A stretch of 64,000 nucleotides of DNA from Streptomyces viridochromogenes DSM 40736 (GTDB taxonomy: Bacteria; Actinomycetota; Actinomycetes; Streptomycetales; Streptomycetaceae), in the NCBI RefSeq assembly GCF_000158955.1, contig NZ_GG657757.1:2887898-2951897 (forward strand), in the 5' to 3' direction. Numbering within the stretch: the first letter of the stretch is position 1; every line of letters begins with the position of its first letter. The notes below the pieces were generated by a model. The model did no database searches and was not told the DNA's origin. It was given only the letters and a program-made list of their open reading frames with translations. The position numbers and the translations under genes are program-made. Below are positions 29,746 to 41,835 of the stretch, piece by piece.

Positions 29746-30651
29746 CTTCACACCCGCGTCCGCTTCGGCCACCGCTCGCAGGGCCACGGCGACCCCGTCC
29801 GGGGTCCATCCCCGCATCTGCTGCCGTACCCGGTCGATCTTCCACGGCGGCATCCCCAGCTCCCGCGCGAGATCGGCAGGACGGCCGCCACGGGCCGACG
29901 ACAGCTTCCCGATCGCGCGGACTCCCTGCGCCAGCGCGCTCGTGATCAGCACCGGCGCCACCCCGGTCGCCAGCGACCAGCGCAACGCCTCCAGCGCCTC
30001 CGCCGCCCGCCCCTCGACCGCCCGGTCGGCGACCGTGAAGCTCGACGCCTCGGCCCGGCCGGTGTAGTACCGCCCGACGATCGCCTCGTCGATCGTCCCC
30101 TCGATGTCCGCGACCAGCTGCGACACCGCCGACGCCAGCTCCCGCAGATCACTCCCGATCGCGTCGACGAGCGCCTGGCACGCCTCCGGCGTGGCGGACC
30201 TGCCCACCGCCCGGAACTCGCCCCGCACGAACGCCAGCCGGTCCGCCGGCTTCGTCATCTTCGGGCAAGCCACCTCGCGCGCCCCCGCCTTGCGCGCCGC
30301 GTCGAGCAGCCCCTTCCCCTTGGCCCCGCCGGCGTGCAGCAGCACCAGGGTGATCTCCTCGGCGGGCGCCCCGAGATACGCCTTCACGTCCTTGATCGTG
30401 TCGGCCGACAGGTCCTGCGCGTTGCGTACGACGACGACCTTGCGCTCCGCGAAGAGCGACGGGCTCGTCAGCTCGGCGAGCGTGCCGGGCTGCAACTGGT
30501 CCGGGGTCAGGTCCCGTACGTCCGTGTCGGCGTCGGCGGCCTTCGCGGCGGCCACCACCTCCTGCACGGCGCGGTCGAGCAGCAGCTCCTCCTGGCCCAC
30601 GGCGAGCGTCACGGGGGCGAGAGGGTCGTCATTCGCAGTCTTCCTGGCCAT
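29662..30651 (-). CDS. holA: DNA polymerase III subunit delta
   Basis: The 329-residue HolA-type clamp-loader subunit opens the beta clamp. N-terminal PVTLAVGQEELLLDRAVQEVV, SLFAERKVVVVRNAQDL, the KGKGLLDAARKAGA region and the C-terminal helical lid with LARELGMPPWKIDRVRQQMRGW fit the family. ATG 30651 is chosen for length; ATG 30663 is also possible. The final 27 codons are duplicated downstream. It follows a small acidic protein gene at 30727 and lies near comEC/comEA, the common actinobacterial order. Confidence 0.93.
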   Translation of the reverse strand: MARKTANDDPLAPVTLAVGQEELLLDRAVQEVVAAAKAADADTDVRDLTPDQLQPGTLAELTSPSLFAERKVVVVRNAQDLSADTIKDVKAYLGAPAEEITLVLLHAGGAKGKGLLDAARKAGAREVACPKMTKPADRLAFVRGEFRAVGRSATPEACQALVDAIGSDLRELASAVSQLVADIEGTIDEAIVGRYYTGRAEASSFTVADRAVEGRAAEALEALRWSLATGVAPVLITSALAQGVRAIGKLSSARGGRPADLARELGMPPWKIDRVRQQMRGWTPDGVAVALRAVAEADAGVKGGGDDPEYALEKAVVTIARAARSRGRG

Positions 30652-30726
30652 CGCGACAAGCATCCCACGCACCACTGACAGCGATGCCCGCAAGGACCGC
30701 GCGTGCGAGGACACCGGACGGGGAAG

Positions 30727-30981
30727 CTACGGCTCCTCCCGCCAGCCCTCCCACTCCCCGGCGAACCGGTCCAGCTCCCCGGCGTCCAGCCGCCCGGCCT
30801 CGTCCCGCAGGACGACCAGCCACTGCGCGTCCTCGGCGTCGTCCTCACCGGCCAGTGCGTCCCGCACCAGCCGCGGCTCCTCCACGACCCCGAACCGCTC
30901 CCCGAGCGCCTCCACCACCTCTTCCGCGGCATCCCGGTCGGGCAGCACCAGCACATGTCGCACATCACTCACGCCGGACAT
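30727..30981 (-). CDS. Small acidic conserved hypothetical protein
   Basis: The 84-residue protein is strongly acidic, with no signal, membrane segment or motif I recognise. It reads VRHVLVLPDRDAAEEVVEALGERFG then VEEPRLVRDALAGEDDAEDAQWLVVL, a ferredoxin-like beta-alpha-beta pattern (inference). It lies 76 bp upstream of holA on the same strand. ATG 30981 or GTG 30972 may be the start; neither has a strong ribosome site. Confidence 0.55.
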   Translation of the reverse strand: MSGVSDVRHVLVLPDRDAAEEVVEALGERFGVVEEPRLVRDALAGEDDAEDAQWLVVLRDEAGRLDAGELDRFAGEWEGWREEP

Positions 30982-31014
30982 TGTCCGTCACGGCGCCGGA
31001 GCCGGGCCGCCGGC

Positions 31015-31896
31015 TCAGCCCTTGCGCACGACCTGGACGTCGAGGTCGACCCTGATGCTCGGTCCGACCACGGCGATGCCCCGCGCGAGCATGGTCTGCC
31101 AGCTCACGGTGAAGTCGTCCCGGTGCAGTTCGGTGGTGGCCCGGCAGGCCGCCCGCACCTCGCCCTCCATGCCGTTGCCCAGCCCCAGGTACTCCGTGTC
31201 CAGCGTGACCGTCCGCGTCACGCCGTGCAGCGACAGCGCGCCCGTCACGGCCCACCGGTTGGCGCCCTTGTGCACGAACCGTTCGCTGTAGAACTCGAGG
31301 GTCGGGAACCTCGCGACGTCCAGGAAGTCCGCCGACCGCAGATGGTCGTCCCGCATCCTCATGTTGGTGTCGATGGAGGCCGCGTCGATCACCACGTGCA
31401 TCGCCGACCGCTCCAGCGGCTCGGTGACCCGCATGACGCCCGCGAAGGACTTGAACTGCCCATGGATCCGGGCCAGTCCGATGTGCCGCGCGGTGAAGCC
31501 GATCGAGGAGTGCGCGGGCTCGATCTCCCAGTCGCCGGGCTCGGGCAGGTCCGGCGGCCGGGCCACCTGGAGCCGCACGTCCCCGAGCGACGCCAGCGCG
31601 TTCTCGTCGACCTGTGCGGTCGCCCGGTACGGGGTGTACCCCTCCGCCTGCACCGCGAGCCGGTACTCCCCCGCGGGCACCGTGGTCACGAACGACCCGA
31701 ACGGATCGGCGCCACCGCTGACCACCGCACGCCCCATGGCGTCGGTGACCGCGAACTCCGCGTGTCTGACCGGCTCGTTGACCGGATCGAGCACCCGGCA
31801 GGACAGCACCCCGGCGCTGGGCGGGGTCGGCACCGCCGCCAGGGGACTCGTCCGTTGCACTCGGTTCGTTCGGCTTCCCAGCCAGCGGCCGATCAT
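31015..31896 (-). CDS. YceI family protein with N-terminal carboxypeptidase-regulatory-like domain
   Basis: The 293-residue protein joins two domains. Residues about 28-110 form a transthyretin-like beta domain (GVLSCRVLDPVNEPVRHAEFAVTD, GEYRLAVQAEGYTPY). Residues about 120-290 are a YceI lipocalin-like barrel (WEIEPAHSSIGFTARHIGLARIHGQF, NMRMRDDHLRSADFLDVARFPTLEF, GVTRTVTLDTEYLG), which binds polyisoprenoids in characterised members. No signal peptide is visible, so it is probably cytoplasmic. The 195-bp gap to nat shows no gene. Confidence 0.9.
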   Translation of the reverse strand: MIGRWLGSRTNRVQRTSPLAAVPTPPSAGVLSCRVLDPVNEPVRHAEFAVTDAMGRAVVSGGADPFGSFVTTVPAGEYRLAVQAEGYTPYRATAQVDENALASLGDVRLQVARPPDLPEPGDWEIEPAHSSIGFTARHIGLARIHGQFKSFAGVMRVTEPLERSAMHVVIDAASIDTNMRMRDDHLRSADFLDVARFPTLEFYSERFVHKGANRWAVTGALSLHGVTRTVTLDTEYLGLGNGMEGEVRAACRATTELHRDDFTVSWQTMLARGIAVVGPSIRVDLDVQVVRKG

Positions 31897-32091
31897 CTGG
31901 ACACCTCGCGCGACTCGAAGTCAGCGGTTTGATCACTGTTCATCGGGGACGCATTCGACCACCGTTGAGGCTTTCGAGGCAAGACGGGACCACATCACGG
32001 GAATCCAGCACTTGTGATGGGACTACGCACGAGTAGAACCGACAAGAACCATGTGGACCATGTGTGGAGGGTGTGACCCCTCTGGTCCGGT

Positions 32092-32949
32092 TCAGTCACC
32101 GTCCCGGCCGGTGTCCCTGGTCCTCGCGCCCCGGACCGTCGGCACCTCGCCGAGCTCGATCCCGAACCGCTCCCGGTACACCCCCAGCACCTCCTCGTCC
32201 GTCGCCAGTTCCCGCTCCTCCCGCGTCCCGTCGGCCCCCGTCACCGTGTATCTCCGGCCGCTGAGGGTGATCCTCCCGCCGTCCTCCGTGACCCGTGAGC
32301 AGACCAGCGACCGCGTGAAGTGCGACACCGACGACGTGCTGTGCCACCACGCCCCGGCCACGAAGTCGCCCAGCGCCCGCGGCCGCACCTCCAGGCGGTA
32401 CCGCGGACTGCCGTCCCGGATCACGTCCAGGTCCGCCGCCTCCACCGTGTCGTGCCCACCGCGCACCCCGGCCGCGTCGGGCCGCGCCTCGACGATCCGG
32501 AAGGCGCCCCCGGGGTCCTCCTGCACTCCCCGGTCCCCGAACGCCAGCGGCAGATGGCTGTGCGCCCCGAACCCGACGTCCGCCAGCCAGTCGCCCCCGT
32601 CCACCGTCCGCACCCGCAGCGCGAGATGGTCGTACGGGATCCCGAGCCGCTCCCCCTCCCCGTACACCCGCCCCGCGAGCAGCGCCACGTCGTATCCGAG
32701 CGCGGCGAGCAACGCCCCGAAGGCGCCGTTGAGTTCGTAGCAGAACCCGCCCCGTCGCGCGCCCACGACCTTGTCCAGCAGCCGCTGCTCCTCCAGCACG
32801 ATCTCCTCGCCCAGATGGATGGAGAGGTTCTCGAACGGCACGGTCCGCAGATGGCGCAGATGCAGATCGCGCAGCGCGTCGACCGTGGGCCACGCCGGGT
32901 GCTCGGCTCCCAGGCGCCGGAGATAGGCATCAACCTGTGCTGAATTCAT
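32092..32949 (-). CDS. nat: Arylamine N-acetyltransferase
   Basis: The 285-residue enzyme transfers acetyl or acyl groups from CoA to arylamines and hydrazines, or acts in aromatic amide formation. The catalytic triad is intact: Cys70 in RGGFCYE, His108 in PYDHLALR and Asp124 in WLADVGFG. The N-terminal VPFENLSIHLGE is typical. It starts 4 nt after the comEC stop, so it may be co-transcribed with comEA-comEC. Confidence 0.95.
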   Translation of the reverse strand: MNSAQVDAYLRRLGAEHPAWPTVDALRDLHLRHLRTVPFENLSIHLGEEIVLEEQRLLDKVVGARRGGFCYELNGAFGALLAALGYDVALLAGRVYGEGERLGIPYDHLALRVRTVDGGDWLADVGFGAHSHLPLAFGDRGVQEDPGGAFRIVEARPDAAGVRGGHDTVEAADLDVIRDGSPRYRLEVRPRALGDFVAGAWWHSTSSVSHFTRSLVCSRVTEDGGRITLSGRRYTVTGADGTREERELATDEEVLGVYRERFGIELGEVPTVRGARTRDTGRDGD

Positions 32950-32953
32950 GCCC

Positions 32954-35538
32954 TCAGTCTCGCGCCACCCTCAGCTCCCCGTCCCCTTCCAGCACCGCCA
33001 GTGCGCCGTCCCGGTCCGTCCGCAGCACCGCCGCGCCCCCGGCGCGCAGCGCCGCGACCGTGCCGGGCGCCGGGTGCCCGTACGTGTTGTCCTCGCCGCA
33101 GGAGATGAGCGCCAGCCGCGGGGCCGCCCGGCGTATGAGGCCGGGGTCCTGGTAGGCCGAGCCGTGATGGGCGACCTTCAGCACGTCCACGCGCCTCAGC
33201 GCCCCTGCCGCCGGTGACCTGGCCAGCGCCCGCTGGGCCGGGGGTTCGAGGTCCCCGAGGAGCAGCAGACGCAGTCCTGCCGACCGGACCAGCATGGCGA
33301 CACTGGCGTCGTTCGGCCCCTCCGGCTCAGGGTGCCCCGGGAACGCCTGCGGGGGCGAGCCGGGTGAAGGGTTCGGCGGCGGACCCGGGGGCGGCCACAC
33401 CACCTGCCAGGAGAGCTCCCCCGTGCGGCGCTGTTCCCCGGCGGCGGCCCGCGTCACGGGAATCCTCCGGGCGGCCGCCTGCCTCCGGACGAACGCGGCC
33501 TGCTCGGCGGGTTCTTCGAAGCCGGTCGTCTCGATCGCGCCCACCGTCCGTCCGCGCAGCACACCGGGCAGACCCGCCACGTGATCCGCGTGGAAGTGGG
33601 TGAGGACGACCAGCGGGACCCTGGTGATGCCGAGTGCGCGCAGGCAGTGGTCGACGAGGTGCGGGTCGGGCCCCGCGTCCACCACCACACCGGCGCCCTC
33701 GCCCGCCGCGAGCACCATGGCGTCGCCCTGCCCCACGTCGCACATGACCAGCCGCCAGCCCGGCGGCGGCCAGCCGGTGATCACCCGGGTCAGCGGCGGC
33801 GGTTGCACCACCGCCAGCGCCAGCAGCAGGCCGCAGACGCCGCACCACCAGGGATGCCGGAGCAGCCGACGCCCCACGAGCAGCACGGCCGAAGTCACGA
33901 CCGCGAGCAGCGCCGCCCCCGCCCAGCTGCCCGGCCAGTCCACTCCCGCACCCGGCAGCGCCGCCCCGGTACGGGCGACCGTCGCGATCCACTCGGCCGG
34001 CCAGTGCGCGCACCACGCCAGGGCCTTGGCCACCGGCATCCCGGCCGGCGCCGCGGCCAGCGCGGCGAAGCCCAGGACCGTGGCCGGCGCGATCGCGAAC
34101 TCCGCGATCAGGTTGCAGGGCACCGCCACCAGGCTCACCCGCGCCGAGAGCACGGCGACGATCGGCGCGCACACGGCCTGCGCCGCGCCGGCGGCACCCA
34201 GGGCCTTGGCGAGCCCGTGGCGGCACTCCCCGGCGGTCGCAGCCCGGCGCTCCAGCGCGGCGCGGAGCGTTGAGCAGGGCTCCGGGTGGCTCGCGACGGA
34301 GAGCAGGGAACCCGTAACTCCGGGCCAGCCACGGGGTCGTACAGCACCAGCAGCAGGATCGCCGTCGCCAACGCCGGGATCAGTGATCTGCGGCGGCCGG
34401 TGGCGAGGGCGAGCAGCGCGACGGCTCCGCAGGCAGCGGCCCGCAGCACGCTCGGGTCCGGTCTGCACACGACGACGAACCCGAGCGAGAGCACGCCCCC
34501 GAGCACCGCGGTCGCCCGCAGGGAGATGCCTAGGCGAGGCGCGAGTCCCCGCCGCTCGACATGCTGCGCGAGGCCCGGTGGCCCGAGCAGCAGGGCGAGC
34601 AGGATCGTGAAGTTGGCCCCGGACACGGCCAGGGTGTGGGTGAGGTCCGTCTCCTTGAAGGCCTCCTCCAGCTCCGGGGTGATCCGCGAGGTGTCCCCCA
34701 CGACCAGTCCCGGCAACAGCGCCCGGGCGTCCGGCGGCAGCCCGTCGGTCGCCTCCCGCAGCCCGGCACGCAGCCGGCCGGCGAGCCGTTGGGCGTCCGA
34801 GGGCGCTCCCACCACCTCCGGTTCGGCCTCGCCCCGCACCCGCAGCACGGCCGCGATCCGGTCACCGCCCGTCAGGGCGGGCGCCGATCGCGCGCTGACC
34901 CGCAGCCGGGTCGAGGGCAGCAGCCCGAGCCACGGTGACCGCCCGGCCTCGTCGGCGGCCGGGCGCCCGCCCCGGCTGTCCCGCCGGCCCGGACCCACGT
35001 CGACGATCATCAGCACCGGCGTCCGCGTCTCCAGCGTCGCGCCACCGCTCTCGTGGACACGCCGTACCTCGGCGTCGATCAGTACGGCGGTCGGAGTGAC
35101 GTGATCGCCACGGACCCTGGGCCGCGTGAGGCGCGGGTCGGAGGTGAGCTCGACCTCGGCGGTCACGGTGGAGTACTCCCGGGCCAGGCCGGGCACGGGC
35201 CCCCGCCGCAGATCCGCTCCGTGCAGCCCGGCCGAAGCAGCCGCCGCGGCGACGCACAGCAGCACGGCAGCGGCGGACACCCGCGCCCAGGACGGCCACC
35301 CCGCTCGCCGAGCCCACGGCAGCAGAGCGACGGCGGCCAGAGGGCCGGCCACGGTGCCCGTGACCCACCCCGGTGACGCGTCGAGCATCAGCGCGGCGGT
35401 GGCCCAGGCCGCCAGGGCCGGTGGGACCAGCCGCAGGTCCGTGGGGCCCTCCTGCCGTGGACGGGAGGCGCCGAGGCGCGTCCCGGAGGCGGCGTGTACC
35501 GCCGACCGGCCGCGCGGCAGGTCGGGCGCGCTCGTCAT
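32954..35538 (-). pseudogene. comEC: ComEC/Rec2 DNA-uptake protein, frame-disrupted
   Basis: A membrane channel for single-stranded DNA uptake, here split. From ATG 35538 the first frame encodes the N-terminal helices, an OB-like domain and the competence domain (THTLAVSGANFTILLALLL, ALATAILLLVLYDP) to about 34335. A second frame resumes by about 34210 with AQAVCAPIVAVLSARVSLVAVP and ends in the MBL domain (LVVLTHFHADHVAGLPGVL, VLKVAHHGSAYQDPGL). About eight single-base insertions within 130 bp would reconcile the frames. The start overlaps the comEA stop by 4 bp. Either a decayed gene or a local sequence-quality problem. Confidence 0.82.
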
Positions 35539-36740
35539 GGCCGCACGAGGTTCCGCAGGTCGGCGAAGCGGCGGTCGCCGATGCCGTTCACCTCGCGCAG
35601 CTCGTCCACGGAGCGGAATCCGCCGTGCCGCGTGCGGTAGTCGATGATGTGCTGCGCCAGCACCGGGCCGACACCGGGCAGGGTGTCGAGCTGGTCCGGG
35701 GTGGCCGTGTTGAGGGAGACCGGAGCGGCCGCGCCGCCCGCTGCGCCACCGGCCATGCCACCGGGGGCCGTGCCGCCCGTGCCGGTCCCGGCGGGGGGAG
35801 CCGGTGCCCCGACGATCACCTGCTCGCCGTCCACGAGGAAGCGGGCGCGGTTGAGACCGTCGGTGTTCGTGCCGGGCTTCACACCGCCCGCCGCCCGCAG
35901 GGCGTCCGCGACCCGGGAGCCGGCCGGCAGCCGGTGGACCCCGGGCTCCCGGACCTTGCCGCCGACATCCACGACGACCTCGGGCGCCGCTGCTCCAGCT
36001 GTCGCCTTCGCCGCCCCGGCGGGCACACCAGGTCCCCGCTCCTCGTCGGCCCGCCCGGTCCGCCCCTGCTCCGCCCCGTACGGTGCCGCCGCGCGCACCA
36101 CCTCGGGCGGGCGCACGGACTGGGTCCGGCCGGTCCAGAAGTGCTGTACGGCGAACGCCGCGCCGACGAAGAGCACGACGGTCAGCGCGAGCACGCTCCG
36201 CCGCTCCAGGCCGCACCTCGCCTGCAACCACAGCGGCATGCGCTCCCGCAGCGCCAGCCCGGCCCGCTCCCGCCAGGCACCCTCCGCGCCGCGCCCGCCC
36301 TGGCGGTCACCCGCGCTGACCACCTCGGCGCCGGCCTCGGCCTCATCCCTGAAGGTTCCGGCCTCACCCCTGAAGGGTCCGGCCTCACCCCGGATGGGCC
36401 CGGCCTCACCCCTGAAGGGTCCAACCTCATCCCTGAAGGCCCCGGCCTCACCCCGTAACGCCCCGCCCCCGCCCCGGAGAGGTGGCCCGGCCCCATCAGC
36501 GCACCGCTCCCCGCCCGGCGGCCCATGGCCCGACTCCCGTCGCTCCTCGGCCCGTTCGGCAGGCTCGCCGAACAGCACCTCCGTGCGCCGCCGGAGGTCT
36601 TCCGCAAAGGCCTGACGCTGCCGTGCACGGCCCCGGGCGGCAGGCCGGTGACGGCGGTGCCGGACGCGGCCGTCGGACGCCGGACCCCGGCCCGGGCCAC
36701 TGGTCGCGGACGTTGTGCGTGAACGTGATCGAAGTGCCAT
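35535..36740 (-). CDS. comEA: ComEA-like helix-hairpin-helix DNA-binding protein
   Basis: The 401-residue protein has a long basic/Gly-rich cytoplasmic N-terminus, one membrane helix (SVLALTVVLFVGAAFAVQHFW, about residue 185), an SLBB domain (EVVVDVGGKVREPGVHRLPAGSR), and a C-terminal double HhH domain (VSLNTATPDQLDTLPGVGPVLAQHII, FRSVDELREVNGIGDRRF). It is the DNA receptor of natural competence; its role in Streptomyces is unsettled. The N-terminal region carries a 7-residue repeat and one TTA codon (residue 95). ATG 36740 lacks a clear ribosome site, so the start is tentative. Confidence 0.88.
   Translation of the reverse strand: MALRSRSRTTSATSGPGRGPASDGRVRHRRHRPAARGRARQRQAFAEDLRRRTEVLFGEPAERAEERRESGHGPPGGERCADGAGPPLRGGGGALRGEAGAFRDEVGPFRGEAGPIRGEAGPFRGEAGTFRDEAEAGAEVVSAGDRQGGRGAEGAWRERAGLALRERMPLWLQARCGLERRSVLALTVVLFVGAAFAVQHFWTGRTQSVRPPEVVRAAAPYGAEQGRTGRADEERGPGVPAGAAKATAGAAAPEVVVDVGGKVREPGVHRLPAGSRVADALRAAGGVKPGTNTDGLNRARFLVDGEQVIVGAPAPPAGTGTGGTAPGGMAGGAAGGAAAPVSLNTATPDQLDTLPGVGPVLAQHIIDYRTRHGGFRSVDELREVNGIGDRRFADLRNLVRP
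36341..36460 (-). repeat. 21-bp minisatellite inside comEA
   Basis: Five full 21-bp units (starting 36341, 36362, 36383, 36404, 36425) and a partial sixth encode G-x-F/I-R-x-E-A heptads (such as GPFRGEA). The last partial unit holds the TTA codon. Confidence 0.9.
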
Positions 36741-36860
36741 GCGATGAGGTTCGGCCACATCGGCCCACTCGCGATGATCTTGGTCAATTCCCGGGGACAA
36801 CACCCCACTTGTGGATAACTCCCCCACCCGCCCGGGTGAGTCAGGGCCCCCGGCGACCGT

Positions 36861-37706
36861 TCACCTAGGCGAAATCACCACTGCCAGCAACCCGGGCCCC
36901 GTGTGCGCCCCGATCACCGCCCCGACCTCGCTGACATGCAGATCGGCCAGCCCGGACACCCGTGTCCGCAACCGGTCGGCGAGGGCCGACGCCCGGTCGG
37001 GGGCGGCGAGATGGTGGACGGCGACATCGACCTGGGCGCCGGCCGCCCGGTCCGCCGCGATCTCCTCCAGGCGGGCGATCGCCTTCGACGCGGTCCGCAC
37101 CTTCTCCAGCGGTTCGATACGGCCGTCGGCCAGTTGCAGCAGTGGCTTCACCGCGAGCGCCGAACCCAGCAGGGCCTGCGCGGCACCGATTCGGCCGCCG
37201 CGGCGCAGGTAGTCGAGGGTGTCGACGTAGAAGTAGGCGGACGTACCCGCGGCCCGCTTCTCCGCGGCCGCGACGGCCTCGTCCACCGTTGCGCCGGCCT
37301 CCGCGGTCTGCGCCGCGGCGAGCGCGCAGAACCCCAGCGCCATCGCGATCATGCCGGTGTCCACCACCCGCACCGGCACCGGCGCCTGCCGCGCGGCGGC
37401 GACGGCGGCGTCGTAGGTGCCGGAGAGTTCGGCGGAGAGGTGGAGGGAGACGATGCCGGTGGCGCCGGACTCGGCGACCTTGCGGTAGGTCTCCTCGAAG
37501 AGCGCCGGGCTGGGCCGCGAGGTCGTCACCGGGCGCCGCTTCTGCAAAGCCTGGGCGAGCGCGCGGGTCGAGATCTCGGTGCCCTCCTCCAGCGCCCGGT
37601 CGCCCAGGACGACCGTCAGAGGTACCGCGGTGATGCCGTGACGCTCCATCGTCCGGGCCGGCAGGTAGGCCGTTGAATCGGTGACGATCGCGACATGGCG
37701 GGACAT
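36861..37706 (-). CDS. DegV family fatty-acid-binding protein
   Basis: The 281-residue DegV/FakB-like protein binds a fatty acid between two alpha/beta domains, often as donor to a FakA kinase. VAIVTDSTAYLP, TSRPSPALFEETYRKVAESGATGIVSLHLS, VVDTGMIAMALGF, and the basic VKPLLQLADGRIEPLEKVRT loop are visible. The 154-bp gap to comEA contains a lone DnaA-box-like 9-mer but no gene. Confidence 0.92.
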   Translation of the reverse strand: MSRHVAIVTDSTAYLPARTMERHGITAVPLTVVLGDRALEEGTEISTRALAQALQKRRPVTTSRPSPALFEETYRKVAESGATGIVSLHLSAELSGTYDAAVAAARQAPVPVRVVDTGMIAMALGFCALAAAQTAEAGATVDEAVAAAEKRAAGTSAYFYVDTLDYLRRGGRIGAAQALLGSALAVKPLLQLADGRIEPLEKVRTASKAIARLEEIAADRAAGAQVDVAVHHLAAPDRASALADRLRTRVSGLADLHVSEVGAVIGAHTGPGLLAVVISPR

Positions 37707-37778
37707 GAGCTGGAGGTTACCTGCCGTAGCGCGCGTGCGGCAGCCCGGCCCCTGTGCCCTGTACCGCGAGTGGCCGGA

Positions 37779-38516
37779 TCAAGTGGTGCTCTCGGGGCGG
37801 GGCTTCTTCTGCCAGGGGTAGGTGGGGCGCGGTCCGGCCGGTGCGATGGCGGGCTGTGCCGGCTCCTGCGCCGGGCTCGACCGCGGGGTCTCCGGCCAGG
37901 TCTGCCCGGCCGTGGGGGCATCGGCGGCCGGTGCGTCGGGCCACGGTGGCGGGGCGGGCCGGGACTCCGGTGCCGCCGTCCAGTGCCGCAGCGCGCCGGC
38001 CTCCACGTCGATCTGGGCGCCGAGCGTGTCCAGGTCGTCCTCGGCGAAGCGGCGGGCCCGGTCGCGGGCCGCCCAGCGCAGGGCGTCCGCCGACTGCGTG
38101 ATGCGTTCGGTGCGCTCGCGCAGCTCGGGCAGCCGCTCGGACAGTGCCGCCCGGTTCGGCTCGGACTCCAGGCGCTTCAGCTCGCCGTCCAGTTCGTGTC
38201 CGTGCGCACTGAGCCGCTCGAAGAGGCCGACGGACTCCTTCAGGGACTGGTCCTCGGCGACGGCCGCGTGCAGCGCGTCCTGGGTGGCGCGCATGGAGGT
38301 GCGCAGTTTCAGCCGGAGCTGGGCGAGTTCGCCCGCCGCGCCGGGCTGGACGAAGGACTTGGCCCGCAGGGAGTGGTCCTCGACCGTGCGGCGGGCCTGG
38401 GAGATGCCGCGGTCCACGCCGCGCTTGGCGGCGCCGACCACCCTGACCGTGGCGTACGCGCCGAGCCCGAGAAAGAGCACGAAGAGCAGAGCGAATACTG
38501 CGATCACTGCTTCCAT
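37779..38516 (-). CDS. Membrane-anchored coiled-coil protein
   Basis: The 245-residue protein has an N-terminal helix (MEAVIAVFALLFVLFLGLGAYA), then about 150 residues of charged helical sequence with heptad character (LKLRTSMRATQDAL, LFERLSAHGHELDGELKRLESE), and a Pro/Ala-rich tail ending YPWQKKPRP. No known domain is recognised. ATG 38516 is chosen because GAGGAG lies 6 nt upstream. It is immediately downstream of leuS on the same strand but separated by 177 bp. Possibly a structural or cell-envelope scaffold (inference). Confidence 0.75.
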   Translation of the reverse strand: MEAVIAVFALLFVLFLGLGAYATVRVVGAAKRGVDRGISQARRTVEDHSLRAKSFVQPGAAGELAQLRLKLRTSMRATQDALHAAVAEDQSLKESVGLFERLSAHGHELDGELKRLESEPNRAALSERLPELRERTERITQSADALRWAARDRARRFAEDDLDTLGAQIDVEAGALRHWTAAPESRPAPPPWPDAPAADAPTAGQTWPETPRSSPAQEPAQPAIAPAGPRPTYPWQKKPRPESTT

Positions 38517-38693
38517 CGACTTCTCCTCAGGCTGTAGCGGCACACCTCACGTCGCTCTTCAACGGTAAACGCAACAGGCAGGCCCGGAGTTCCAGAAAAA
38601 CCCCGAACCTGCCCGTAGGGGACTACCCCGACCCCCGCGAAACGCCAGGCCAGACGCTCTGCGGGACGAACGTCGGGCCGGAACGACGTTCGT

Positions 38694-41582
<2,889 letters not shown>

Positions 41583-41634
41583 GATCCTCAAAGCTCCATC
41601 GATCGTCTCTGCCTGCGGCTGTGTGGTTCGAGAA

Positions 41635-41662
41635 ACGAAAAATCCCCTCGCACAGGAGGGGA
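41635..41662 (-). terminator. Intrinsic terminator in the leuS leader (attenuator)
   Basis: TCCCCTC-CTGTGC-GAGGGGA followed on the transcript by TTTTTCG is a textbook terminator 53 nt before the leuS start. It comes after the leader peptide, so it would stop leuS transcription unless it is disrupted. Confidence 0.88.
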
Positions 41663-41675
41663 CGCCGCGCCGATT

Positions 41676-41703
41676 CCGGCCACTCGACTCGTCCGGTGGC
41701 CGG
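41676..41703 (-). promoter_or_regulatory. Leader hairpin (pause or anti-terminator arm) of leuS
   Basis: CCGGCCAC and GTGGCCGG are perfect 8-bp arms around 12 nt. It lies between the leader-peptide stop and the terminator, the place of the regulatory stem in amino-acid attenuators. Confidence 0.7.
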
Positions 41704-41709
41704 GACTGA

Positions 41710-41748
41710 TCAGCGCGGCCCGCTAAGCAGAAGGCGTACGGCACGCAT
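41710..41748 (-). CDS. Putative leuS leader peptide (attenuator)
   Basis: A 12-codon frame encodes [12 protein letters not shown] with consecutive CTT-CTG-CTT leucine codons. CTT is rare in this GC-rich genome, so ribosomes should stall when Leu-tRNA is low. A TACCCT -10-like hexamer ends 6 nt before the ATG and no Shine-Dalgarno site is present, so the transcript may be leaderless (inference). Its stop comes 7 nt before the regulatory hairpin. Confidence 0.72.
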   Translation of the reverse strand: MRAVRLLLSGPR

Positions 41749-41835
41749 GGCGTTAGGGTACCGCAGGCCTCCAGCGACCCGCGACGCGCTTCCGGGGAGC
41801 CGTCCCGGCGCCACAAACACTGAACCAGGGTCAAA

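Noticed and set aside
29474..29845. A 123-codon frame ending in the duplicated holA tail
   Set aside because: Only its last 27 codons resemble HolA; the rest is out-of-frame sequence from the real holA, so not a gene.
36810..36818. TTATCCACA (minus strand) DnaA-box-like 9-mer before comEA
   Set aside because: It is a single isolated site with no cluster, no AT-rich unwinding region and no dnaA/dnaN nearby, so not an origin.
41583..41760. T-box riboswitch upstream of leuS
   Set aside because: No T-box-like specifier loop or conserved anti-terminator sequence was evident; a leader peptide with a Leu run explains the terminator better.
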